A stretch of 64,000 nucleotides of DNA. It comes from Eurosta solidaginis (taxonomy: Eukaryota > Arthropoda > Insecta > Diptera > Tephritidae). The position numbers and the translations under genes are program-made. How positions within the stretch are numbered: position 1 is the stretch's first letter; each line of letters opens with the position of its first letter. The DNA lies in assembly GCF_040869045.1 (NCBI RefSeq), contig NC_090319.1, positions 232,617,832 through 232,681,831 of the forward strand, read 5' to 3'. The notes under the pieces are model-generated. The model was not told the DNA's origin. It saw nothing but the letters and a program-made list of their open reading frames with translations, and made no database searches. This document shows, piece after piece, positions 9,654 through 19,320 of this stretch.

Positions 9654-11011
9654 CTAAGATAATGCGATTGTTGCCAGTGAGTAAGGCTCTGATATTAGGG
9701 CGGTATCCACTGGGCAACAGGTGGCAGGGGGGATGTAGATGTTGATGATTTCTAGGTTTGCATCGCCTGACCGGACCGATAGGCCTTGGCATTCTAAGAC
9801 ATTGTCCCTGCGGTCGATGCCAGGATCAAATATATAATATTGCACAGAGTGGTGTATTATAAACACGAGGCCGCCTCCATTTCCGCTCTCGCGATCTTTT
9901 CTGTGGACATTATACCCAGAGCAGGTCTGCAATGCAGATCGTGCTTTGAGTTTAGTCTCTTGAATCGCAGCAATGCGGATGTTGTGCCGCTTCATGAAAT
10001 CGACTATCTCCGTAATCTTCCCAGTTAGTCCATTACAGTTTAACTGCAGAATTCTGAAGTGCATGGGGGGAGACGTCGCCACTCTGGGGGTAAGTGACGG
10101 GTGACTACGCCTGGGTTGAGGAAGGCCAGGACGCAATTGCTGTTGTGGCCCTGGGACTGGGCGTCCTTGGGCAAGCATTGGGGTACCCGGGTGATTTGGG
10201 TTTGCGACCTGGCAACATGGCGCGATGAAACCCGTCGGGGGGTTGCCGTCGCGGAGACCAGAACATCTAGGAAAGTGGCACCACCCAAGGCAGTAGCTGC
10301 ATTGGGCGGATGTCGCAAACATATATATTCTGTGCAGGCAAACGGTGCAAACGGAGGTAGGGACTAAGAGTCTGTTTCCCTGACCTACACGATTGCTGCC
10401 GGAAAAGAAGGGGGGAGAAGACGGGGGTAGGGGCTGTTGCTCAGCATTGCTTCCGACTCTACTACGGAGATTGTAGTTATGAGTGGTAGCAGCTGTTTGA
10501 GTTGTTGGCGCCGTGGGGCGCGAGCAGCAGCGGGTACTTTTTGTGGCTTGCTGAGCAGCGGGGCTGCTGGAAGGTAGTGGAGGGGCGCTTAGGCGTAGAC
10601 TACGGGACGCCCTTGGGCGTGAACAGCAAGGAGCCACAAAAGATTTATAAAAGTTACGTGGACGTCGGGTTTTGGGATCAAGCCCAGAACAACCTGTCCG
10701 ATGCAACCATCCCTTGCACGAGACACACTGAACAGAGTATGACCGTCCTAAAAAGATTCTTTTCCGACAGATGCAGCAAAACCATTTCTCAGGACCGGGG
10801 TCAGAAGACGGACCCGGATTGGATTCGATGCCTTCCCGGAGTAAGAGAATATGGAGCAGTTCTGCTGCAAGGAGCTGCTGGTAGGATGACAATTTGTGGG
10901 AGGGACGAAACAAATTAAATGGGGTCACACTGAAATGACAGTCCTTGGTCGGGAAAAATCCCGAGTCTCTCCGGTACATAGAACCGACTGCCTTGGGAAG
11001 CGACGAGATTG
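9654..11011 (-). pseudogene. CR1-like LINE: PHD-like zinc ORF with 2A-like motif and endonuclease N-terminus
   Basis: One open frame runs from the BEL RT junction through the LINE. Near its start is LLLREGIESNPGP (motif 10809-10832), resembling the 2A translational-recoding peptide. Two PHD-like Cys/His clusters follow (CCICRKRIFLG with CVSCKGWLH, and CTVCLHRIYMF with CSYCLGWCHF). A proline/serine-rich linker leads to the APE endonuclease (FRILQLNCNGLTGKI, AIQETKLKA, GGGLVFIIHHSV). A frameshift near 9720 moves the rest (NRIILGDFNAHHDLWHS) to another frame at 9574-9792. In intact CR1 elements the zinc protein and EN-RT are usually separate ORFs. Confidence 0.8.
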
Positions 11012-11019
11012 TAGTGCTA

Positions 11020-11430
11020 TACTTAAAAAAGCGCCATTTTAATAATAGGGCAGTAAGGTTGGCTTGTAGAACTGGTCCAGGGTAGAGAACATCATTCAGA
11101 CTAACTCCATTCGACGTGGGACTGGAAGCATTGAAGACCACGCGCACCTTCGTGGTTGTACTGTCCGGTTTGATGACTGCATGGTGAGGTAGGTAATAGG
11201 GAATTGAGGAGTTCCTACCTCCGTGGGCTTCACTGAACTCATATGCCCCAGCATGATGTACTCCCGCAGTACCCTATGGTACTCGTTCTTTAACTCCGGT
11301 GTTCGACACATAGCGCTTTCGTTCCGGATGAACTGTTGCACTGCGCTGCTTCGCGAATGTCCAGTATTGATGTCGTCAGGGAACTCACGTCGAAATGGTA
11401 ATGCTACCATGTACCGTCCTTCATCATTCC
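11020..11430 (-). pseudogene. BEL reverse transcriptase N-terminal part
   Basis: It carries MVALPFRREFPDDINTGHSR, SSAVQQFIRNES and YIMLGHMSSVKP, then after a frameshift near 11150 VRVVFNASSPTSNGVSLNDV and LLKWRFFKY. These are the first RT blocks of BEL/Pao. The sequence runs straight into the LINE at about 11019, so the palm with YVDD is absent from the whole element. Confidence 0.85.
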
Positions 11431-11596
11431 TGATCGTTGTCCTTACATAGTGGTTTTCGGGGGTAACGGACCTTTTGTTCGGAACTTGCTCTAATTCCCA
11501 AAACCGCGTTAACTGGGCGCCGGAAAATTCCGTATAGAGGGAGACGCAAGACTCTGGACTCGTTTGGAGGGGGAGCGGGGCTGGGCCAGTTGGGAC

Positions 11597-12010
11597 CTAG
11601 CCAAACACTGTTTCTTGAGCTAACAAGGAGCCTAAGACATCCTTCTTTACACAACCTTTAATTACCGCGGGGTGCAAGTCAGCACCGATAATCATGTCGA
11701 CCTGCTGACTTTTGTGAAAGTTGACGTCGGCCAACTGCATCGGGGGGAGTTGACCAAGATAGGCTTGGTCGACAGAAAACTGTGGAAGACTACCTGTCAG
11801 TTGGGGGAGAATGAGGCCTCTTGCCACGATTTGGAGTTGGGGGTCGACAGGTGATCCTAAAATGAACAGTGCTACTTTACGCACGTTTGCAGCGGACGTT
11901 GCGTTGATGCCGCTTACCTTGGTGTTTGCAGCGCGTGTTGGAAGTTTGATGCGTCTCTGGAGGCGTTCCGTGATAAAGGTCCCCTCTGAACCCGAATCCA
12001 GAAGAGCTCT
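11597..12010 (-). pseudogene. BEL aspartic protease (retropepsin)
   Basis: The frame around 12000 contains ARALLDSGSEGTFITERLQ, so the catalytic DSG is intact. It continues with SGINATSAANVRKVALFILG, VNFHKSQQVDMIIGADLHP and LAQETVFG. A frameshift near 12010 cuts it off from the zinc-knuckle frame. BEL proteases process the Gag-Pol polyprotein. The ORF3 protease-like segment further left is related in layout but has DLG instead of DSG. Confidence 0.85.
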
Positions 12011-12549
12011 GGCTTCAATGCTCCATTATGACATACGTGTACCATGGCGGTTCCTAAAATAATATTCTTAAAATTTGCCGCGTATAACGCGTTTACATTC
12101 CCTGAGGTCGTTGGGTCCTGAGATGGTTCAGTCGTATTAGTTTGGGGGGAGGGACTGGCATTTGATGGAATTTGCCTGTTTCCATTGGGGTTGCGATGCA
12201 GGAGTGAATGATGACGCTGATGGCAAATCATGCAATTAAAGGTACTAGTACAATTACGTGCAACGTGTGAATGCGCGAGGCAATTCATGCATAAATTGTA
12301 CTTCCTTACTACCCTACAGCGCTCCTCTACCTTCATTGCTAAAAACTTGGTGCACGACTTCAGAGTATGGGGAACATTGGGGCACAGCCTGCAGCTTGCC
12401 TGCGAAACATTGCCGTGATTGGCTGATACCTTCCTTTTTTCGTGGGTGGTTGTCGAGGGCCGACTGATTGCTCCGCGGAAAACTCGAACTCCTTGAATGT
12501 CCGACACTGTCTCCAAGGTGTGGAACCTGCTCATCAGGAAATTGTCCAA
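11914..12549 (-). pseudogene. BEL Gag C-terminus with zinc knuckles
   Basis: The 211-residue frame has three Cys/His clusters: CRLCPNVPHTLKSC, CMNCLAHSHVARNC and CMICHQRHHSLLH. Ser/Pro/Thr-rich sequence follows. This is the nucleocapsid region of BEL Gag. Upstream, LDNFLMSRFHTLETVSD belongs to the Gag core. Its own C-terminus reads out of frame into the protease region. Confidence 0.85.
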
Positions 12550-12574
12550 ATCCTGCCACGCTGGAATCTCACTT

Positions 12575-13243
12575 TTATCGCTCTCCTGTCACCGATGGCA
12601 GATTAAATATTATTTTCAGCTGAGGATTTATCATAATTCTCTTATTTTCGAACCTATCGGAAAGGTTCTGCCACGCAATGGCAAAACCGTCATTCGTGAG
12701 TGGGGTTTTCTTCACAATATCCCTGGCCTCCCCCCGAGTTTTGTGATTTAGATGGTATAACTTTTCCAATTCACTTAACCGCGTATTATTTATATATATG
12801 GCCGTAAACATATGCCGAAAGGACGGCCATGCAGTGTAGTCACCATAGAAAATTTCGGTGTCGCACGGTGGAAGTTTAACGCTGGAGCGCACCGTCAAAT
12901 CAGGCTCGTGTGTGAGGTGATTTACCGTGGAGGAGGGTTGACGGATGAGGGTGAGGTTATGGATGGTCTCACCCATCAGGGCTGCGCACGTCAGATATGC
13001 TGTGTAGCAGTTTTGGTATTTAACCTTCGCTTCTCGCAAGGCCGCGGCCCCATCATCGTCGTCGGTAAAGTGTCGGGAATAGCTGCTGAAAGACTTTTTC
13101 ACTGTATCCCAAAGGGCCTTAAGTTCCTCTTTTTGAATTTCGAGGGAAAAACCCGTGTGATGCGCCCCTGGAAACTCGTTGAACCGATTTTCAAAATCCA
13201 AAAGTGCATCACAAGCGCGAGAGAAATCCTGTGCGTTGGCCAT
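12575..13243 (-). pseudogene. BEL Gag N-terminal part
   Basis: The frame opens upstream, but MANAQDFSRAC at 13243 is a more natural start. It contains IFYGDYTAWPSFRHMFTAIY, LSELEKLYHLNHKTRGEAR and a following block ending NLPSVTGE, matching the DUF1759-like Gag core of BEL/Pao. After TGE a deletion of roughly 60 codons plus a frameshift leads to the zinc-knuckle frame. Gag would assemble the particle. Confidence 0.82.
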
Positions 13244-13533
13244 ATTCAAGGACCCAGGATAAATAAATATTCGCAAACTGGTAAGATAGGTTGCAAATCA
13301 ACCTCAGAAAAAGTCGGCCACTCTTCGTGGTCGTGTGTGTATGCAAGGGGGGTAAATTGCCTTTAACGCTGTTGAGGGGAGTGAGGAGCGAGAAAGGGAG
13401 TACTGCGTTCGCCGCAACGTAAGGGGCTTGCTAAACTAAGTACCAATATACAACTTAAAATAGGCAAGAAGTAAAAAACTCATCCGCTTAGTGCCTAACG
13501 TTTGGTCGACTTACTGCTTGTAGATTCCCAAAG

Positions 13534-13793
13534 CGGTGGGCCGTCGTGTGAGCCTTGAAAATGTTGCGCTGTACAATATCTTTCCAATTCGGTGGGCCGT
13601 ACGTGTGGGCCTTTAAACTTGCTGCGTAAAAGCCAAAGCGGTGGGCCGTTCGTGTGGGCCTTTTAGGATTTGTTGCGTGAAAATGTTGCGCTACACACTA
13701 GCTTTCCAATTCGGTGGGCCGTACGTGTGGGCCTTTAAAGTGGTGCTGGTCTGCTGAACCGATTCCAAAGGCGGTGGGCCGTTCGTGTGGGCC
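13534..13793 (-). repeat. Five spaced copies of a 22-bp GC-rich motif in the BEL 5' UTR
   Basis: The motif CGGTGGGCCGT followed by A/T and CGTGTGGGCC (plus strand) occurs at 13534, 13590, 13639, 13712 and 13772. Spacing is 49 to 73 bp. The first copy lacks one base and has one substitution. Intervening sequence is partly shared (CTTTCCAATT precedes copies 2 and 4). Tandem motifs in the leader of fly LTR elements can bind host proteins or act as insulators (gypsy itself is the classic case). No function is shown here. Confidence 0.85.
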
Positions 13794-14623
13794 GATATCT
13801 ACACAGACAGACGTGGGGAGGTGCGTTCAATATAAATTACTTACCTGGCCTGTAACGGCCACACGTTTTCCTTCTACCTATGCTTCTTTTATAGCTGACC
13901 GTCTGAAATTTTTAGACCGACCTTCTGCCTTATGCCTTTTGATTACTCCGTATAGCTTTTACTGGAATGCAGTAGGAGGGTTGATGTTGCCTGACAGCCT
14001 CGTTTGCCGCCGAGTTGCACTAGCTTTCACTGGTCTCTCCTTCCCGGTGGATCACACTTAGGATATGCCGTATACGGAAGGCTGTAATGGTAATACAAAC
14101 TCACAGGAAAAAATATGCGCTTTACTTTAGTTTTTTAATATATGTACATGTAAAAGTACAATAACTACGTTACCTTTTTCCAAGTAAAATGTTACCTTCT
14201 TTTGGGTGCTTCCCTCCAACACTTCGCTGTTGCTCCGGTGTGCTTCCTTTTCATGGGCCGTCCTGGAAATGTGCTGGTGCTCGCGGCCGCCGAATTTCCA
14301 ATAAAAAACTACGAATTTACTATGTTTTTTCTCCAGCAAACTTACCAAAATCGTTTTTCCCAATGGCTAACTTCTAAATGTCAAAAACCAAATGTATACA
14401 AGCAGCTTCTTACTTGCACTGCTTATTCACAATGGATTTTGGTATGGTGTGTTTGTTTGTTTTCCAATGGGACTTGGCAATTGTTGGTGGACAGGTTTTA
14501 AAAAAACAACATTGTTGGAATAGACACAAGATATGAATTTTTGTTGTTGGACGCGTATAGGCAAAAAGAAAACCTAATGGCAGCTGGTTGTATTACCAAA
14601 AAATGAAAAAAAAATGTTTCAAG
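13794..14623 (-). other. BEL 5' untranslated leader
   Basis: Between the primer site and the tandem motifs I see no long minus-strand frame. Short plus-strand frames here match nothing I recognise. Functions would be packaging and splicing or translation control. Nothing more specific is visible. Confidence 0.6.
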
Positions 14624-14641
14624 ATCCGGCTCGAAGGACCA
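14624..14641 (-). other. BEL primer-binding site, tRNA-Tyr
   Basis: On the minus strand TGGTCCTTCGAGCCGGAT follows the LTR directly. It complements the 3' end of eukaryotic tRNA-Tyr (...CCGGCTCGAAGGACCA, recalled from known tRNA sequence). It fixes the element orientation and the 5' LTR. Confidence 0.85.
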
Positions 14642-14892
14642 TGTTCGAGCGGGGACAAATGGAGCCGGAATTCCTCGTGAATTCCGGAAACGGGGAACCT
14701 ATGGGGAGCCAGTTCTTGAAACTCGCGATAATGAAAATGAAAACTTACCAGCTTTGCCTAGCTGTCCAACAACAACAAGCAAAACGACACTGTTTTTATA
14801 TATGAAATGTATATGTATATGATAGCATGTCGCGCAGGCTTTTATTCAAACACAATTGAGAAAAATAAGGTTAAAAATTTCTAATGACAAAC

Positions 14893-14902
14893 ACTCACCT
14901 TG
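14893..14902 (-). promoter_or_regulatory. Candidate 5' splice site in the BEL LTR
   Basis: The minus strand reads CAAG then GTGAGT, a full consensus donor, about 50 bp downstream of the TATA box. The left LTR keeps GTGAGT but has CAGG in front. It would pair with the acceptor before ORF3. Evidence is motif match only. Confidence 0.5.
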
Positions 14903-14948
14903 TGGATCGCTGATAAAAGATTAAGGGCGAGTCTATAGCTGTTCGCCC

Positions 14949-14956
14949 CTTTTATA
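14949..14956 (-). promoter_or_regulatory. TATA box of the BEL 5' LTR
   Basis: TATAAAAG on the minus strand, followed by GGGGCGAACAGC, placed where an LTR promoter is expected upstream of the primer site. The same box is in the other LTR. Confidence 0.7.
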
Positions 14957-15102
14957 GGCTTCAAGGAACTGATGCCATTTAACGGATCCGTATGATGGAA
15001 CAAAGTCCAAGAAAGGAAAAAAACGCAACGAGTACTTGCAGCGAATCTTCTACCAGCGACCCCTCCAGGTGAGGTTTGTAGTTGATAATGCAGACTTTAA
15101 CA

Positions 15103-15107
15103 GTGGT
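15103..15107. repeat. Target site duplication GTGGT, right side of BEL element
   Basis: Pairs with 1752-1756. The gypsy RT sequence resumes immediately after it. Confidence 0.93.
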
Positions 15108-15806
15108 CTTGGCCAATCCTTTACTGCCTCTATCTTTTCATTCGCAGTACAGATGCCTTCTGTCGTTACCTTGTGACCCAAATAATTTACTTCCTTTTGA
15201 AACAGCGAACACTTTTTGGGACTTAGTTTCAGACCATCACCAGCTATTCTTTGAAAAACCTCCTCCAAGTTCTTCACATGTTCTTCGAAGTTCTTGCCCA
15301 ATACGATGATGTCGTCTAGGTACACTAAGAACGTTTACCAATGTAGTCCTTTCAGTACCTGATCCATGAGTCTTTCAAAAGTAGCTGGTGCATTACATAG
15401 TCCAAAAGGCATCACTGTAAATTGCCAAAGACAATCACCGACTCTGACATCTGTTTTCTCTTTGTTTTCCTCCTTCACTTCCACTTGCCAGTAGCCCCTT
15501 TTCAAGTCCAGTGTGGAAAACGATTTCATACCAGAGATCGAGTCCAGAGTGTCGTCAATTCTTGGCAATGGGTAGCTATCCTTTTTCGTCACTCAACTTC
15601 TGGTAGTCCACGCAAAACCCCATTTTTCCATCCTTCTTCTTTACAAGTACTACCGGTGAGTTCCATGGACTAGCTGATGGTTCGATGACGCCGCTGTCGC
15701 TCATTTCTTGTATGATTGGACTCACAACTTCCCGCTTCGCCAGTGAAACACTACGTGGAGCTTGACGGATCGGTCTGGCATCTCCAGTGTCAATTTGATG
15801 TTCCAC
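15103..15806 (-). pseudogene. Reverse transcriptase of gypsy copy B
   Basis: Three adjoining frames carry the RT domain: GVIEPSASPWNSPVVLVKKK, then STLDLKRGYWQVEVKEE with VMPFGLCNAPATFERLMD, then MYLDDIIVLGKNFEEH (YLDD at 15311-15322) and GLKLSPKKCSLFQKEVNYLG. The palm is thus complete but split by frameshifts near 15590 and 15330. RT copies the element RNA to cDNA. Reading continues in pol across the BEL insertion at 1751. Confidence 0.88.
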
Positions 15807-15985
15807 AACGTTGGTGCGGCCTGGTTTGGAGCCATATTGGTCAACTATGTTTGCATACTTTAGGAGCAGTTGCTTTGCCTTACTCTGATAATCTTGATCT
15901 AGCCTCTCCGTCCATGCCGTGATGTAATTTTAAAGATCAGTCTTGCTAGTTGAAACGTGTTCCTGGAGCTGCTCACAGTTAATAA

Positions 15986-16654
15986 CTATTTCAGCCTCTT
16001 CCCATCTTCCCAATATAGCTCCTTTGTCAGTTTGAGTGGTGACTTAAACTCATTGAGTACTCTTACCGGAATACGTCCATCCTGTTTTGTCGTAGTCAGG
16101 GTTTTTCCTACAAGTACGTTGGGTGTTGATTGGTTTGCTGCCTCGACAACCCACAATTTGGTTGTCCCACAATTTCCATCAACCTTTGCCCAGATGACTG
16201 CTTCGGATATTGGTGGTATTTGCTGACTCTCTTCCACCAGCACTCGTTTACTGCTGTAGCCTCCCTCGTAGCCGAAATTAAGTGGCACATCCATGTTCTT
16301 ATATCGCATCGTCTTGCTTTGCATATCGATCTTGATGCCTTGGTCGATTAAGGAGTCCACTCCAATTATGATTTCATCAACAATATCTGCCACTATAAAA
16401 TTGTGTAGTACCGTGACGTTCCTAATTACTACTTCACATGCTACTTATACAATTACCTGGGTGTCCTCTCCCGTAGCTGTACGTAATCTTGCTCCAAGCA
16501 ATGGTCTTATCTTCTTGTTGAATAATCTGATCGAATGACGGAATGGGAGGCACCCGTATCTACAGTCAGTAAACGTTCCTTTCCATCCACATGTCCTCCG
16601 ACAGTAAGATTGCTTGACATTCTTCCAATTTGCGAGATAAAGATTATGGGGCAT
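15986..16654 (-). pseudogene. Protease region of gypsy copy B
   Basis: The aspartic protease active site TVDTGA lies at about 16549-16563, with the following RSD motif frame-disrupted. Downstream, ADIVDEIIIGVDSLIDQGIK corresponds to the second half of the retropepsin fold, then MRYKNMDVPLNFGYEGG. A stop near 16445 separates the two halves. Copies C and D carry the same region in longer open frames. Confidence 0.82.
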
Positions 16655-16697
16655 TCAATTGAGGGAGCCAGCTGTCGCCGCTTGCGACTGACTCGCT

Positions 16698-18136
16698 TTA
16701 GTTTAACGATTGAGTGGATTTGGAGATTTGCTCATCTCCTTCAGCCCTGCGTTTTCGGCCACCCACATTGCTGGAACTGTTAGGATTGGTACTGCAATAA
16801 TTTGCAATGTTCCCTGGCTTTCCACATTTAAAACATTTGACGGCACCATCGTTTTTCTGCTGCGTTCCTTTTAATGCTTCCAAAATTGTGTCTACCCAGT
16901 CTGGCCTTTCCACTTCCGCGCGATGAGCTTTGTGACGATGTTTCCTGAGTCAGTGCATAGGATACCGTTTCTGCGAATGTGGGTTTTGGGTTTGCATATG
17001 TCGCTCGCTTCGTTTTTACGTCCCGTATGCCATTTATAAAACTCTGGATTTTTACCCTCTCGGTGTACTCCACGGGTGCGCCCGCATTTGCCAAATGAGC
17101 CAACCTTTCAACATACGAAGCAAACACTTGCAAAGTCTCATTAGCTTTTTGGTAACGGTTTTGTAATTCTATTTAATATATCTGTTTCCTGTGTTCGCTT
17201 CCGTACCTTCGTTCTACAGCAGCCATCAATGCGTCATAACTGTTCCGTTCGTACTCTGGAATAGTCTGTAAGATTTTGGCAGCTGGTCTTTTCAATGCTA
17301 CGAAGAGTGCAGCAAACTTTATCTTCAGCATTCCAGTTGTTCACTGTTGCGGTCTTCTCAAATTGTAGCTTAAAGACCTAGAATGGAACAGAACCGTCAA
17401 AAGATGGTGTTTTTACCTTTGGATTACTCGTTGAAACTGCTGGGCGATTTAGTTGCAACTGCTCGATACGTCCTCTCAAAGCATCCACCTCGGCCTCGAT
17501 TTTTTCCTCAATCTGTGAAATTTTTGTATCCTGGGCCTCCAGCTTCGATGATACCCTTATCTCCTGTGCCTCCAGCTGCGAGGATATGCGGGCCTCCTGT
17601 GCTTTCAACTGCTCAGCCAACTGAGATGTCATATATATATCTTCTGTTCTTCCAGTTGAGATGCCATATATGTCTTCAGTTCTTCCAGTTGAGATGACAT
17701 TTGTCTTTCCTTTGCTTCAATATTGGATGTTATACGGTTCTCCTGGGATTCTAGTTATGTTTCCATCTTGGGTGTTAAACGTGTTTCCTGCGATTCCAGT
17801 TGCGATGTTATATTTGTCTTTTGTACTTCTAGCTGTGCTGACATGTTTGTGGATATTTGTGATGACATTCCTGACACCTGTGCCGATATTGCAGCGAATA
17901 TCATGTTCAAGTCTGTTCTGGTAACTGTCTGCGATGTTTCGTTTTTCTCTTCAATTTTTGGTTGTTGATTCTTCCACATCAGGATAAAAGACATACTCGT
18001 CAACATTAATTTCTTTCAACTCCAATACCTCTCGTAGCCGTGCTTGAAGTTCGATCTTATTGCCGGTTGTATTCAATCCACGGCTCTCCAACTCCTTCTT
18101 CAGATGCTGGATCCTCAATTCACTCAACTTTGCCAT
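16698..18136 (-). pseudogene. Gag of gypsy copy B: SAP-like motif, coiled coil, core, zinc knuckle
   Basis: It starts MAKLSELRIQHLKKELES at 18136, a SAP-like helix-extended-helix (GLNTTGNKIELQARL). Next is a Gln/Glu-rich coiled coil with repeats like QLESQETR and SQLEAQEIR. The core has PSFDGSVPF, then a TAG stop at 17378-17380 (CAG in other copies), and VERLAHLANAGAPVEY. The C-terminus has one zinc knuckle, CFKCGKPGNIANYC, with Asn in place of the expected His, followed by GGRKRR. Frameshifts occur near 17960 and 16900. The core and knuckle fit a Ty3/gypsy Gag; the SAP motif is the unusual addition. Confidence 0.85.
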
Positions 18137-18166
18137 GTCCTTGTTGCACTCGGAATTTATTCAACA

Positions 18167-18184
18167 ATTCCTCTTCTGACACCA
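18167..18184 (-). other. Primer-binding site of gypsy copy B
   Basis: The minus strand reads TGGTGTCAGAAGAGG two bases after the LTR end. The first ten bases fit the 3' end of an insect tRNA-Leu as I recall it. Copy C has TGGCGTCAGAACTGGG at the same place. Confidence 0.6.
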
Positions 18185-18186
18185 AT

Positions 18187-18725
18187 TGTAACGAATTTAC
18201 TGCAAATCCTCTTATTTGCAACCTTCTACTAACGTTCGAATCACTAAACTGTTGAATAAATAACTCCAATATTCGATAATCCAAAATGGTCTTTATTAGA
18301 CTACTTTCGAAATAACACTTCTATTGCTCGAAAGATAGCGTGCTTAAATCAAACTGATTGTCGTGCCTCTACTGTTGCCGCTTTTATAATTTCCGGTTTC
18401 ATGGCCGACATATTTCTAGGCGCTTCTCTTTCCAGAATTTACTATTCAGTTATCAGCTATAAATTTCTCAGCTATAACTACAGATGCAAGATTTTATAGC
18501 TTCTCTCATAGCCCATGCGCCTGTATATGTGAGTAATACTTGCACAATTATTGCATACTTTCGGGAGTATCTCAGATATATGCATGTGGTTTTGCTTTGC
18601 TTCTCCGCTGCGTGTACGTACATATGTGTAGACATAATGATTAATTTGGTTATGTGCATACAAGTCACTGCTCAGTATCAGCTTAGATATGATAGTACCC
18701 CTTAGTGTTGCTAGTAATCGTCACA
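18187..18725 (-). repeat. 5' LTR of gypsy copy B
   Basis: 539 bp. On the minus strand it starts TGTGACGATTACTAGC and ends AAATTCGTTACA. It shares the GCAGCGGAGAAGCAAAGC and AATAAAGACCATTTTGGA segments with the copy C and D LTRs. Confidence 0.88.
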
Positions 18726-18808
18726 ATATATACATAGGTATATGCACGAAAAAAGGTGTTAAGGTGAGAATGTACCTTTGTAGTTTATATAACCAGGGCA
18801 TGCGATTT
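18726..18808. other. Short spacer between gypsy LTR and hAT element
   Basis: 83 bp with no frame or motif that I recognise. It may be the older target DNA. Confidence 0.5.
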
Positions 18809-18964
18809 TTTTTGGACAGTGACGGATTTACCATATAGGCAGCATAGGCTAGAGACCAGGGCGGCAAAGGTGAGTGGCAGAAAATTCGAGTCAATTAATT
18901 TTTGAAAAAACAAAAAAAAAATTGCATTCGGATTTTGCGGCACTTAAAATAGTATTTTTGTATG

Positions 18965-19320
18965 TAAATAAATAAATAAATATATGGCGCGATAACCTCC
19001 GAAGAGATTTTAGGCCGAGCTTCTCGTCCAATTTGCGTCGTGCTCCTTTTAATTTTTCCTACAAGTTGGTGGGACGGGACCTACTTGTTTTATGCCGGCT
19101 CCGAACGACATTTGCAAGCGTTTTCACTGAGAGCTTTTCATGGCAGAAATACACTCAGAGTGCTTTCCAAACACTACCGAGGGGCGATCCCGCTTAGAGA
19201 TATTTACTTCTAATAGAAAAAACTTGTTTCAAAAATTTTGATGTTGCTTTGACAGGGGCGTGATCCCATGATCTTCGGTGTGGTAGGCAGAGCACGCTAC
19301 CATCAATCCACGGCGGCCGC
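18965..19320 (-). mobile_element. tRNA-derived SINE, copy 2
   Basis: Inverted relative to copy 1. The tail GGTTATCGCGCC complement is at about 18986 after AAATA repeats. The head with the GGCGGCCGC complement is at 19310-19320. Box B is degraded. I could not identify a clear flanking duplication. It sits inside the hAT-like element. Confidence 0.85.

Larger units (their letters stand above)
7237..11019 (-). mobile_element. CR1-like LINE inserted in the BEL RT
   Basis: On the minus strand it reads: short leader, a Cys/His PHD-like ORF, APE endonuclease, RT, and a C-terminal CPACNVSPHDTNHLFNC zinc motif. It ends in a CAA triplet microsatellite (ACAACAACAACAAC, plus strand about 7243-7260), a CR1-type tail. 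Several frameshifts break the frames. No target duplication is visible because about 375 bp of BEL RT is missing at the junction. The boundaries rest on where BEL protein homology stops and may be off by a few bases. Confidence 0.82.
1757..15102 (-). mobile_element. BEL/Pao LTR retrotransposon with an extra 3' ORF
   Basis: Two 461-bp direct repeats (1757-2217, 14642-15102), both TG...CA, bound 13.3 kb. On the minus strand the order is LTR, tRNA-Tyr primer site, 5' UTR with tandem motifs, Gag, zinc knuckles, protease, RT, RNase H, integrase, ORF3, LTR. This protease-RT-RNase H-integrase order, the integrase motif PPGAPHMGRLWEAGVKS and the RT motif FPDDINTGHSRSSAVQQF are BEL/Pao hallmarks. Later insertions (hAT, SINE, CR1 LINE) account for about 5.1 kb of the length. 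Several frameshifts, one stop codon and loss of the RT core show that it is dead. Confidence 0.95.
14642..15102 (-). repeat. BEL element 5' LTR
   Basis: 461 bp, TG...CA, near-identical to 1757-2217. On the minus strand it has TATAAAAG (14956-14949), a GTGAGT donor at about 14898 and AATAAA (14846-14841). Confidence 0.94.
739..18725 (-). mobile_element. Ty3/gypsy retrotransposon copy B, interrupted by a BEL element
   Basis: On the minus strand this copy reads LTR (18725-18187), primer site, gag, protease, RT (to 15103), then, beyond the inserted BEL element, RNase H and integrase (1751-739). The two halves join exactly at the 5-bp duplication GTGGT (1752-1756 and 15103-15107). Copy C has the uninterrupted pol sequence across the same point. 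The far end is missing: integrase breaks off at about 739 and there is no 3' LTR. Many stops and frameshifts make it non-autonomous. Confidence 0.88.

Noticed and set aside
13714..14061. 115-codon plus-strand frame in the BEL leader
   Set aside because: It runs against the element and across the GC-rich motifs, with no recognisable domain.
1757..15102. Two independent BEL insertions (one for ORF3, one for Pol)
   Set aside because: Only one pair of LTRs and one duplication exist, and ORF3 follows integrase without any boundary sequence.
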